Shown here one piece after another: positions 33,188-44,400 of a stretch of 64,000 bases of DNA (positions are counted from its first letter, which is position 1; every line of letters starts with the position of its first letter). The notes beneath the pieces are model-generated. The model made no database searches and had not been told where the DNA came from. It was given only the letters and a program-made list of their open reading frames with translations. The position numbers and the translations under genes are program-made. The DNA is from Zea mays (lineage: Eukaryota; Streptophyta; Magnoliopsida; Poales; Poaceae). The DNA lies in assembly GCF_902167145.1 (NCBI RefSeq), contig NC_050100.1, positions 217,242,081 through 217,306,080 on the forward strand, given 5' to 3'.

Positions 33188-33794
33188 GAGTTTGATAATG
33201 ATTTTTGAGAGATGGGAGAGTAGCTATTGCTAGATTGCATTAGCATATTTGCTGCATTAGTAGCTGCAGCTAGTTACTATTAATTACGCCATTAGAAACT
33301 ATCTATGTGGCTATTTCAGATTTGGTATTTTGCTGTTTTAAATTTTGTGACTTGCTATTGTTCCTTTAGAGACTACTTTGTGGCTATTTCAGATCCACTA
33401 TTGTGCTATTGTATTATGAATTTGTGATGATTTATAGTTTATGAGCTGTTTGGTTGATTGGTATTTGGCTAGTAAGGCGTCGCCTAGGCGCCCGCCTAAG
33501 TCGCCTAGGCGTTCAGGCGGTGGCTGGGCGCCTAGTTCCGCCTAGCCGCCTTTAAAACCATGGTAACTTTGTCATTGACTATATTCGCCATCAATCTCAA
33601 GTCTATCAGGCAGCAGTCTACCAAAGGAGGCATAGCCAAATAGCAAATAAGAATATTAACGGACATCCTAAAATTTCACCAAACAAGAACAAATAACCAA
33701 CTCCATCTATATTTCCATGACGAAAGAAACCAAAATTAAAACAGATGCCCAAACAAAGAAAAGGTTACCAGCTTTTCTGCTGTAATGCACTGCA
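32851..33794 (+). repeat. Right arm of a 2-kb inverted duplication
   Basis: Inverted relative to 31782-32691. It carries a few extra bases (for example one additional CGCCTAG unit near 33540), and ends at the flanking TGTAATGCACTGCA. Confidence 0.9.
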
Positions 33795-34698
33795 GAAAGA
33801 TTGAACTTAGTGAGGGGGAGGGGTGGGGAGGGGGGATCAGTTTATAGAGCTTAACAGAACAACCAATCCAGTATGCTTTCATATTTAGTTCGGATCATTA
33901 ACCTAAACCAAAAATGAAATAATAGCAAAACAAGGATACATTCATTTCACTGTTTTTGTAATAACTACTACAAAGAGGAATAAGAGACTTTACTAAGTCA
34001 GAATTCTAAGGTGTAAGAATAACTAATTGGCATAAAAGAGGGAGGCTATGCAGGAGTACGAGCTGTATTCACCCAAAAAGCAAATCAAATTCCAACTGAC
34101 AGCATGGAGGCCTTGGAATAAATATACTAAATAGTGGTACTGAATTCATGCCACAAAACTAAGTGTTCTTTTACAAGGATAAAGTAAATGCATCCAGATA
34201 TGAGATATCTATAGTTGGCAAACAATACGATACACTGCTTACCAGTGCACCGCCATAGAGCGCTGCATGACAATCATTGAACTATTCAAAGTTGGAAATA
34301 TTGTTTATAATATTGAAATAAGAATCATACTTCAGATAGAAATATTTGATTAAATCAAATAATTAACTGTGTGACAAGTTCAATACATAATTAATTCAAG
34401 ACTTCAAGTACAGACAATATTTAGACCTGAAACACAGAAAGAACAGAGTAACATATCATTATACCCATCTGAAAATAGCCAATGGCTTACCTGAAATGAT
34501 AGGTCACAACACCGGTCTTAAGGAAGAACTAATTTCATTTCAACACACAAAGGCAGCATCTGTTGCAAGCATTGGTATGCATCAAGGAACTGCACAATAG
34601 TTTGGCGAGGGGCTGTTCAAGTACATGCAGAGAAGACCTGAACCGACTATCTCTGCCTTTGCTTCACCATGATCCCTAGCATGCTGCTGCTAATGCGC
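33795..34698. other. Region 3' of the mTERF gene
   Basis: No other coding frame. A minus-strand donor-like TTTCAG/GTAAGCC at about 34490 may belong to a 3' untranslated intron of the mTERF transcript, which is common for grass mTERF genes; this is inference. Confidence 0.3.
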
Positions 34699-35814
34699 CT
34701 AATCTTCATGAGGCATTTTCCCAGCACAAGCAGCAGCATAAGCATCTGCAAGCCCTGCAATACTCTGGTTGTAAGGATCAATAAACTTCTGGGCAAATCT
34801 CTTTTCAGTTAAACAAAGAGCATTATAAAAGTCAACATTTTCCTTCACAAGCCCCTTCGCCTTCAGAATCTTGATGAAATAATGTCTGGGCATCAGCCGC
34901 CTCTGCATGCTAAAGGCAAGTATTGCTGGCCTAAGCAAGATGTACTGAAGCTTCAACCCAACATCCACCTTCAGGAACTTCAATGCGCGACTCAGCTTGC
35001 CTTCTGACATCCTCAGAATTGGAGGTGACTTGCGCACCACAAGGGTCAGCTCCGCCTCAGAGCATCCAAGAGTCGCCTTGATGACATCCAATTTTGCACC
35101 AATGGAGTTGGGACCAACGCAATAGACGGCCCACAGGGCACTCTTGAACATCCCTGTATTGCGCGGCACACCAAGCTTCTCAGCGCATGCCACCCTTTCC
35201 CTGACACTCTCGGGCCTCATGCCTATCAGCAATGGGAACTCTAGAACATTAGAAACAGTTAGACCGCACTGCAGTAGGAATGCTATGTTAGGCTTGACCA
35301 CATCCTCAAGGTTCCGACTGAGGAGCATTGGATTGATCCTGATGGCGGAGTGAACCCGATCGAAGCAACCCATGAAGGAGAGATAGAACTGGAGGTGGGA
35401 GATCTTTTTGGGAGCGACGAAGATGTTGGGGACGATGGTAATGAGGCGGGAGATTTGGGAAGGGGATAGCCCAAGGCTCATGAGCTGAGCGAAGCGAGGG
35501 GTTAGGGTTTTGTCCACCTTGGAGCAGAGGAGCCGCGGGTACCTGGCGATACCGGCGATGATGTCGTCTTTGGCGAGACCGACGCCCGCGAGAAAGGCGA
35601 CGACGGCGTCGGGCTTAACCGGAGACTTGAGGTGGGTGAGCCCCTTGGACGCCCTGCCCGCTTGCGCTGGGGTGAGCCCGCAGGTGGTGACCAGGTATTC
35701 CTCAGCGACGAATCGATCGGGAGTAATGGCAGTGGTAGCAATAGAGAGGAGGCTGCAGTGGCGATGGGAGGACGCGCCGATGGAGGACAAGAAATGATGT
35801 TGAAGGCGCAGCAT
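34699..35814 (-). CDS. mTERF-family organelle protein
   Basis: Single-exon gene of 371 residues. I start at the ATG at 35814-35812 (MLRLQHHFLSS), the first in-frame ATG; the frame is open further upstream but without ATG. The N-terminus is basic and serine-rich, fitting a mitochondrial or plastid transit peptide. The body has repeated mTERF helices with the P-x-x-L/I-x pattern, for example ARYPRLLCSKVDKTLTPR, VPNIFV, FPLLIGMRPESVRER and KSPPILRMSEGKL. Grass genomes carry large families of such intronless mTERFs. They bind organelle nucleic acids and affect transcription or splicing; the exact target is unknown. Confidence 0.9.
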   Translation of the reverse strand: MLRLQHHFLSSIGASSHRHCSLLSIATTAITPDRFVAEEYLVTTCGLTPAQAGRASKGLTHLKSPVKPDAVVAFLAGVGLAKDDIIAGIARYPRLLCSKVDKTLTPRFAQLMSLGLSPSQISRLITIVPNIFVAPKKISHLQFYLSFMGCFDRVHSAIRINPMLLSRNLEDVVKPNIAFLLQCGLTVSNVLEFPLLIGMRPESVRERVACAEKLGVPRNTGMFKSALWAVYCVGPNSIGAKLDVIKATLGCSEAELTLVVRKSPPILRMSEGKLSRALKFLKVDVGLKLQYILLRPAILAFSMQRRLMPRHYFIKILKAKGLVKENVDFYNALCLTEKRFAQKFIDPYNQSIAGLADAYAAACAGKMPHED

Positions 35815-35895
35815 CGCTGCGGAACGCCGCCTCAGCCTCGGTGGGGAAGAGACGCGCAGACGGCGAGAGACGTTTTGTCGGGCGGCCAAGTTGGC

Positions 35896-35946
35896 TCACA
35901 GGGAGGCCATGGCGAGTTGCCGACAGATTGACCCCGCGGTGGCCAT
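35896..35946 (-). promoter_or_regulatory. Upstream ORF in the mTERF leader
   Basis: ATG at 35946 in a favorable context (GACCATGGC) opens a 16-codon frame (MATAGSICRQLAMASL) with TGA at 35898-35896, 81 bp before the main ATG. If the transcript starts near the TATA-like CATATAGTC at about 35985, this uORF would lie in the leader. Confidence 0.4.
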
Positions 35947-35989
35947 GGTCTGTGGACGAGACCGCGAGATGACTCCGTGTCACTGACTA

Positions 35990-37007
35990 TATGCAAAAGA
36001 CTCTCCACTACAGTGTAAAATAGTATTTTACACGACCGTTTATACGGTCTGTTGGAATAATCATTGGCTACTTTAGTACTCCGAATGACATACTCAACAA
36101 AATGATACTATCAACGAAACATTCACTCAATGTGTTCGTGTTCGACATGATTAAGGTACTTTGTTTTCCATTCATGTCCCTGTTGTGTCCTTCGACCAGC
36201 TCGTTCTCCTCGTGCTGCATCTTCCCCGGTCCTCTCCCCCACGAGTACCGACCGCCGCTGCCACTACTTCACTCTCACCTTGTCCAACACGTCATCGCGC
36301 GATGAGACCCCTGCTACGTCCTCTTTCTCACTCTCCCCCATGAGACCCGACCATCGCCGCCACTACTTCTCTCACCCTGTCCAACACGTCGCCGGTGACG
36401 AGACCGACGAGACCCCTGCTATGTCCCAAGCTGGCAACATGGTCATCCCTAGCGTTGTCGTCGTTGTAGACACCGGTTCTCGATGGTCGACTCGGATCCG
36501 AGGGTGTCACCCCCTCTCCTGCTCTCTGGCTCCGGTTGAGGTGCTCTATGAAGGTTCAGCGCCCGTCCAGATTTGGGGAAGAATATAAAGGTCGATTTTC
36601 ATTATCCTGTAAATTGTTACAGAATGTGGGGTTCGTATCAACATTCATGGTTACACATATGAATTTAGATTGTGGAGCAACAATTTTATTTAACAATGAG
36701 GATACTCAATATGAAAGATATTTTCGTTTTACCTTCACAAAATATATTGAACAGATGGACAAAATATGCAAAAAAATGTTTCTATATTGACAAAAAAAAA
36801 CTCAAATGTCAATGAGAACTTGAAAGCACATGCCACACATCTGCCCTAAATGGCAACACATCTTGCATTAAAGCGTTCATGGTCAAAAACACTTCTTAAA
36901 GTGTTTAGGGTTTAGGATTTAAGGCACATGCCACACATCTGCCTTAAATGGCAACATATCTTGCATTAAAGCTATCATGGTCAAAAACACTTCTTAATAT
37001 TTTATAG
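35990..37007. other. Intergenic region with two short direct duplications
   Basis: Imperfect tandem units around CACTACTTC...GTCCAACACGTC...GAGACCCCTGCTA occur at about 36257-36322 and 36360-36425. A unit of about 75 bp starting GCACATGCCACACATCTGCC occurs at 36826 and 36923. Frames here have no recognizable domain. Confidence 0.5.
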
Positions 37008-37088
37008 AAAGCACTTCAAAAGTTGGAACTGGAAATAGATGAGTTTCTAAGCAAGATTCGAGACATTGATATTCCTGTTGTTACAAAT
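37008..37088 (+). pseudogene. Exon fragment of an unassigned gene, 5' of the Copia insertion
   Basis: After an acceptor-like TTTTATAG the frame reads KALQKLELEIDEFLSKIRDI and DIPVVTN, then is interrupted by the Copia element. The frame resumes in phase at 52250 after the target duplication. The character (charged helix, then a basic tail on the far side) recalls C-termini of FAR1/FHY3-type proteins, but I cannot assign it. Confidence 0.45.
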
Positions 37089-38508
37089 TGTTGTAATATT
37101 ATAGAAATAAGTGACATGCTTCCTTCATATTTAAATAAATTAAATATTCTAATTCCGAATAAAACAATCATATAACTCAGATAAATACCATATGAAATTA
37201 TAGCAGCAATGAACAGTAGCAATTCTAAGACATGTAAACATGTAAAATAGCTACACAGGTCCATTTCATAATTAAACATGGCTTGCAGATGAAGAAGGCA
37301 GATTAAACAAATAAACATAATTGTTTATCTTAAACTATTGCTCTCAAAATAGCGGGTTGTTGTAATAAACAGCCCTCCAACGCTAAAAGGTGATCAGAGA
37401 TCCTCGACTAACGTGATAGTCCTATCTTACGAAATAAGGGTTTTAGATCAGATGTAATAAGCCTAATAATCAAATATAAATACTGATAGAGAGGAGCTGT
37501 GTACTAAATAAATTAACAGAATTTAACACAGGTAAACAGCCTCAACAAAGAGATTTAAGTAGGCACAAATAATATCAATGCTGAAAATGATAATACACTA
37601 AAACCCAGACTGTCACGTTGTCTCACTACACCGCTATCATCATCGAGCACACAAATCCGCCCATAACAGTGCAATCACACCCAAGTATTTAATACTAGCA
37701 GATTGCACAAAATTAAACAGTAAATAAAGTGAGACAACGAATAACTCACAGCACGTAGATTGCCTACGTGGGAAGATCAGCTCAGCGAACACGAAGTTCT
37801 ATCCCAGAAAACCAATTCTGCCGCCCACGTCCGGGCCTGCACGGCGGGAGGTTGATGGAGATACTAGAGCCGCTGCCGGAGCCGAGGGAGACGTCCACGG
37901 CACCAGCCCGAGAAGAGGAACACCGCGCAGCAGGAAGCCCAAGCACCAGGCCACGGTGGACAGAGACCAGCCAGAGTGCACAGCACCACACAGGTACCCA
38001 AGCACAGTAACAGAGAGAAATACAGTACGCAACCGAGCAGCACTGTGCAATACAGTACGCAACCTAGCAGCACCGTGCCACCTCTAAATCCAACAGAGAG
38101 GAATACAATCCTCCACAAGTGCGGCAGCCACAGCAAACAATGGCGGCGACAGTTGTATCAACGGGCAGGAAGAGAAAAGGTGGAGCAGCGAGTCTCACAG
38201 TGCGATACCGGGAGGGAGAAAGTGCCCATTCTTTAAGGAGCCGAACTCCAGGAAGTTACGCAGGGGGTGGCGTGGATTTCGGCGGGAGCCAAACAGATCG
38301 GCCGGTGAGCGCCGCCGCCAGCCTCCCGCTTCCTTTCTCCCTCTGTCCGCTCGCTTGCTTCCTTCTGCGGTCTCTCCCTTTTGCCCTAGGAACGTGCGTC
38401 CTCTCTACCAGCCAGCTGGGTGGGCTGCTCGGCCTTAGGCCTTGTAGCGGCCCAGCCTGGCTGGCCCTTTGTTTTTTTAATAAGGTGAAAACATATAATC
38501 GGACAGCA
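37089..38508 (-). repeat. 3' LTR of the outer Copia element
   Basis: A 1420-bp LTR adjacent to the purine-rich tract GGTGGGGAT (minus strand, 38509-38517). It contains a 28-bp tandem repeat (AATACAGTACGCAACC...) near 38022-38078. Confidence 0.9.
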
Positions 38509-39052
38509 ATCCCCACCATTTTCACTCTTATTTTCTGATCAATGTCATTGAGCTTTCGTACTGTTTATATACTACTTTTCAGCAGAGGTACTTGTTAGGT
38601 TTGAACCAAAGCCTATCCCAGTGTACTCCAACCCTGCACGAGTAAGCGGAGGACTACGCCTTGATCCACAAACCCTAGTGTGAGAATCTTCGCACAAAAG
38701 GCACATAGTACTAGGCAGATTATCTGCTTCTCTTACGGGGCAGGGTGTTACGGTCATGCCCTTTAATATCTATTCATGAGCTCACTAGAGAGAAAACCCC
38801 ATTCTCTCCTGGACTGCGACCCCACAGTCAGCTCATATAGGTGAAATCGTTAAGAAAATTCTGTAGGACAATTTCCCTGCTTATAGCATTGACTTCATTA
38901 AGAGCATATTGCTCAACCTGCCATACAGACAGAGCACAGCAGCTCATGAGACTCTTTATCTTTTGTGCTCTTGGTTCCACAGTGCTTCGTTTCCTGGAGC
39001 CTGGATCTCGGGATCTCTGGTCACACAGGACAGTTATCCGCAGTTAAAACCG
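38509..39052 (-). other. 3' untranslated region of the outer Copia
   Basis: Lies between the pol stop and the 3' LTR. It ends in a polypurine-like tract next to the LTR and shows no reading frame. Related decayed sequence occurs at 28980-29940. Confidence 0.6.
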
Positions 39053-39404
39053 CTAACAGGGCACGAGTCCCATTCCCATGCACGCTGCTTGGATTGGCTT
39101 TTGAGTTAGTCCTTTGGTGAAAGGATCAGCAAGGTTCCTTTCAGACTTGATGTAATCTACGGTTATTACACCCGTCTCTCTAGCATGCCGACATGAATCA
39201 AGTCGTCTTCTGATATGCCTCGAGGATTTTTGGTTGTCCTTTCTACTATTCACTTTCAGCAACACAGAAGTGTTGTCACAGTATACTAGGACAGCCGGTA
39301 TCGGCTTTGCTAGCATTGGAAGGTCTGACAACAGGTCTCTCAACCATTCAACCTCCAATGCTGCTGAATCAAGTGCAACTAATTCAGCCTCCTTGGTGGA
39401 ACGT
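39053..39404 (-). pseudogene. C-terminal RNase H of the outer Copia pol (split by insertion)
   Basis: Reads STKEAELVALDSAALEVEWL, VYCDNTSVLLKVNS and NLADPFTKGLTQKPI, then stops at 39053. These are the later RNase H motifs of Copia pol. The earlier part is at 47268-50802; the inner element lies between, with the AACGT duplication at 39400-39404. Confidence 0.85.
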
Positions 39405-40663
39405 TGAGAGCACCTAGAGGGGGGTGAATAGGTGATCCTGTAACACTTCAAAAACTTAAGCCACAAAACTTGATTAATTGTTAGCACAGTAATTTGCCAA
39501 GTGGCTAGAGAAGGATCTCAACACAACACAATAACCAAGAGATATCAATCACAGAGATGGCACGGTGGTTATCCCGTGGTTCGGCCAAGACCAACGCTTG
39601 CCTACTCCACGTTGTGGCGTCCCAACGGACGAGGGTTGCAATCAACCCCTCTCAAGCGGTCCAAAGACCAACTTGAATACCACGGTGTTGCTTTGCTTTT
39701 CTTAATCCCACTTGCAAGGAATCTCCACAGCTTGGAGCCTCTTGCCCTTACAAAAGATGTTCACGAAGAATCACAGAGCAAGGGAGGGATTAGCAACTCA
39801 CACACGACACAAAGATCACAGCAAATACGCACACGCAAAACCCAGACTTGAGCTCAAGAGACTAGCACACTAGAACGGAGCTCAAATCACTAGAATGTCG
39901 AACAAGTGTACAAGAATGAAGTGTGAGTGATCAATGATGCTCAAAGGATGCTTGGTGTCCTCCTCTATGCGCCTAGGGGTCCCTTTTATAGCCCCAAGGC
40001 AGCTAGGAGCCGTTGAGAGCAATTCTGGAAGGCCAATCTTGCCTTCTGTCGTCGGGTGCACCGGACAGTCCGGTGCACACCGGACACTGTCCGGTGCCCG
40101 ATTTCCTTCCTAAAATGGTGCGGCCGACCGTTGCAGATCTGGGAGCCGTTGGCGCACCGGACATGTCCGGTGCACACCGGACAGTCCGGTGCCATCTTCT
40201 AGCCGTTGGCTCAGCCACGTGTCTCGCGCAGATTGCGCGGCCGACCGTTGGCCCGGCCGACCGTTGGCTCACCGGACGGTCCGGTGCACACCGGACAGTC
40301 CGGTGAATTTTAGCCGTACGTCGCCGGTGAATTCCCGAGAGCGGCCAGTTCGCTCGAGCCAGCCTGGCGCACCGGACACTGTCCGGTGCACCACCGGACA
40401 CTGTCCGGTGCACCACCGGACGGTCCGGTGCTCCCAGACTCAGCAGATTCTTGGCTGCTCGAGCCAAGACATTTCCAATTGGATTTTTCCTGTTTCCAGC
40501 ACTTAGACACAATACATTAGTCCTTAAAACAATGTACTAAGTCTGAGAAACATATCTTTATCCTTGATTTGTACTTCATCCACCTTTTTACACTTAGGCA
40601 CTTGTGTTGGACACTAAATCACCAAAACACTTAGAAATGGCCCAAGGGCACATTTCCCTTTCA
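39405..40663 (-). repeat. 3' LTR of the inner Sirevirus-like element
   Basis: A 1259-bp LTR with a palindrome-rich segment at about 40055-40430. A minus-strand TATA box (CTATAAAAGG) lies at 39982-39991. Confidence 0.92.
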
Positions 40664-41468
40664 ATCTCCCCCTTTTTGGTGATTTATGCCAACACAACAT
40701 AAAGCAAGTAGAACAAGTACAAAATCACTTCAAATAAGAACTCAATTTATTTTGATTCAAATTTGACATATATGGATCACTCTATGTCACCACTTGGTTT
40801 GTTTTTGCAAATCAATCTCAAATTTCTATCTCTAAGTTAAACACACATGTTAAGACATAAAGAGAGTCATTCCAAGAGAAATTGATTCAAGATTTCAAAA
40901 ACTCCCCCTTTTCCCATAATCAATACTTCTCCCCACAAGAAGCCAACTTTTGACAAGAGAGACAACAAAAGAGTTTTGACAAACCAAAAGCTTTATTCTA
41001 CTATTTTCAAAATCTCTACTATTTTCAAAATCTCTCAAGTGGTAGCTGATCCATTTATCGCTTTGGCCTTTATTTTCTCCCCCTTTGGCATCAAGCACCA
41101 AAACGGGATCAATCTTGGCCCTTTAACCCCATTGCCTCACCAAAATCTTCAACCAAGAGCAAATAGGCAATAAGAGTATAAAGATGAACTTGGAAAAGTT
41201 ACTCTTTTCATCGGAGTGCAGTGGAAGTCTTGCATGGTCCAAGTCCACCTTTTCCCTTTCAATTCTCCTTGGAGACTAAAACAACCAAACTCAAGTACAT
41301 GGTTAGTCTCAAAGGGTCAAGTTGTAGCACAGCTCCCCCTAAATATGTGCATCACTTGCAAACAGGACTTGTGAGGTCCAGGGAGTGTTTGTACAACTTG
41401 AGCACCACAATAAGCAACAAAATGCAGAATGAACATGATCAAAGGCATAAACACATGTATGCTACATT
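40664..41468 (-). other. 3' non-coding domain with multiple polypurine tracts
   Basis: In plus orientation CTCCCCCT recurs at about 40666, 40903, 41079 and 41333. The first abuts the LTR. Multiple tracts are a known Sirevirus feature. No env-like frame is seen. Confidence 0.7.
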
Positions 41469-44400
41469 TCAATCCAAGTTCCGCGAATCTAAGATATTGA
41501 GCTCACTACGCAACCTGCAAAAGGTCTTCTCATCTAGAGGCTTGGTAAAGATATTGACTAGCTGGTTCTCGGTGCTAACATGAAACACTTCGATATCCCC
41601 CTTTTGCTGGTGATCTCTCAAAAAGTGATGCCGGATGTCAATGTGCTTTGTGCGGCTGTGCTCAACAGGATTTTCCGCTATTCGGATAGCACTCTCATTA
41701 TCACATAGGAGTGGGACTTTGCTCAGATTGTAGCCAAAGTCCCGGAGGGTTTGCCTCATCCACAGTAGTTGCGCGCAACACTGTCCTGCGGCAACGTACT
41801 CGGCCTCAGCGGTGGATAGGGCAACGGAGGTTTGTTTCTTAGAATTCCATGACACCAGGGACCTTCCTAAGAATTGGCACGTCCCCGATGTACTCTTCCT
41901 ATCGACCTTACATCCAGCATAGTCGGGATCTGAGTACCCAATCAAGTCAAAGTTAGACCCCTTTGGATACCAGATCCCGAAGCAAGGCGTAGCGACTAAA
42001 TATCTAAGAATTCGCTTCACAGCCACTAAGTGACACTCCTTAGGATCGGATTGAAATCTAGCACACATGCATACGCTAAGCATAATGTCCGGTCTACTAG
42101 CACATAAATAAAGCAAAGAACCTATCATAGACCGGTATGCTTTTTGATCAACGGACTTACCACCTTTGTTGAGGTCGGTGTGTCCGTCAGTTCCCATCGG
42201 CGTCTTTGCGGGCTTGGCATCCTTCATCCCAAACCGCTTTAGTAAGTCTTGTGTGTACTTCGTTTGGGAGATGAAGGTGCCGTCCTTGAGTTGCTTCACT
42301 TGGAACCCAAGGAAGTAGTTCAACTCGCCCATCATCGACATCTCGAATTTCTGCGTCATCACCCTGCTAAACTCTTCACAAGAATTTTGATTAGTAGAAC
42401 CAAATATTATGTCATCGACATAAATTTGGCACACAAAAAGATCACCATTGCAAGTCTTAGTAAAAAGAGTTGGATCGGCTTTCCCAACCTTGAAAGCATT
42501 AGCAATTAAAAAGTCTCTAAGGTATTCATACCATGCTCTTGGGGCTTGCTTAAGTCCATAGAGCGCCTTAGAGAGCTTACACACATGGTCGGGGTACCGT
42601 TCATCCTCGAAGCCAGGGGGTTGCTCTACGTACACCTCCTCCTTGATCGGCCCGTTGAGGAACGCGCTCTTCACATCCATTTGCTACAACCTGAAAGAAT
42701 GGTGAGCGGCATATGCTAGCAAGATACGAATTGATTCTAGCCTAGCCACAGGAGCAAAAGTCTCGTCAAAGTCCAAACCTGCGACTTGGGCATAACCTTT
42801 TGCCACAAGTCGAGCCTTGTTCCTCGTCACCACCCCGTGCTCGTCCTGTTTGTTGCGGAACACCCACTTGGTTCCCACAACATTTTGCTTGGGACGAGGC
42901 ACCAGCGTCCAAACTTCATTGCGCTTGAAGTTGTTGAGTTCCTCCTGCATGGCCAACACCCAGTCCGGATCTAGCAAGGCCTCTTCTACCCTGAAAGGCT
43001 CAATAGAAGAGACAAAAGAGTAATGCTCACAAAAATTAACTAATCTTGAACGAGTAGTTACTCCCTTGCTAATATCACCCAATATCTGGTCGACGGGATG
43101 ATCCCTTTGAATCGTCGCTCGAACTTGGGTTGGAGGTGCCTGAGGTGCTTCTTCCTCTTCAATTTGAACATCCTGTGCTCCCCCTTGATCATGCGCCTCC
43201 ACTTGAGGTACCTGTTCGTCATCATGGGTTGGGGGATGCACCATAGTTGAGGGAGACGGTTGATCTTGCTCCAAGTGTTCCTGAGGCCGTACATCTCCAA
43301 TCGCCATGGTGCGTATCGCGGCCGTTGGAACGTCTTCTTCATCTACATCATCAAGATCAACAACTTGTTCTCTTGGAGAGCCATTAGTCTCATCAAATAC
43401 AACGTCGCTAGAGACTTCAACCAAACCCGATGATTTGTTGAAGACCCTATACGCCTTTGTATTTGAATCATAACCTAATAAAAAACCTTCTACGGCTTTG
43501 GGAGCAAACTTAGAATTTCTACCTTTCTTCACAAGAATGTAGCATTTACTCCCAAACACACGAAAATACGATACATTAGGTTTGTTACCGGTTAGCAGCT
43601 CATACGGCGTCTTCTTGAGGAGGCGGTGAAGGTAGACCCTGTTGATGGCGTGGCAAGCCGTGTTCACGGCTTCCGACCAAAAGCACTCGGGGGTCTTGAA
43701 CTCTCCAAGCATAGTCCTCGCCATATCTATGAGCGTCCTGTTCTTCCTCTCTACCACACCATTTTGCTGAGGTGTGTAGGGAGCGGAGAACTCGTGCTTG
43801 ATCCCTTCCTCCTCGAGGAACTCCTCCACTTGAAGGTTCTTGAATTCAGACCCGTTGTCGCTCCTTATCTTCTTTACCTTGAGCTCAAACTCATTTTGAG
43901 CTCTCCTTAGGAAGCGCTTGAGGGTCCCTTGGGTTTCAGACTTATCCTGCAAAAAGAACACCCAAGTGAAGCGGGAAAAGTCATCAACAATAACTATACC
44001 ATACTTACTTCCTCCTATGCTCAGATAGGCGACGGGTCCGAAGAGGTCCATATGCAGCAGCTCCAGAGGTCTTGACGTGGTCATCACATTCTTGCTGTGA
44101 TGTGCTCCTCCCACTTGTTTACCTGCTTGACAAGCTGCACAAGGTCTATCTTTTTCGAAATGAACATTGGTTAGACCTATCACGTGTTCTCCCTTTAGAA
44201 GCTTGTGGAGGTTCTTCATCCCCACATGTGCTAAGCGGCGATGCCACAACCAGCCCATGCAAGTCTTAGCCATTAAGCATGCATCTAGACCGGCCTCTTC
44301 TTTTGCAAAATCAACTAAGTAAAGCTTGTCGTCTAGTACACCCTTAAAAGCTAGTGAACCATCACACCTTCTAAAGACAGACACATCTACATTTGTAAAC

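Noticed and set aside
35815..35889. Upstream extension of the mTERF frame
   Set aside because: It begins at TTG with no ATG before codon 26. The ATG at 35814 is the first start.
40055..40430. Regularly repeated CCGGAC palindromes that look CRISPR-like at first glance
   Set aside because: They are LTR palindromes in a plant retrotransposon. Spacing is irregular, there are no unique spacers, and no cas genes are present.
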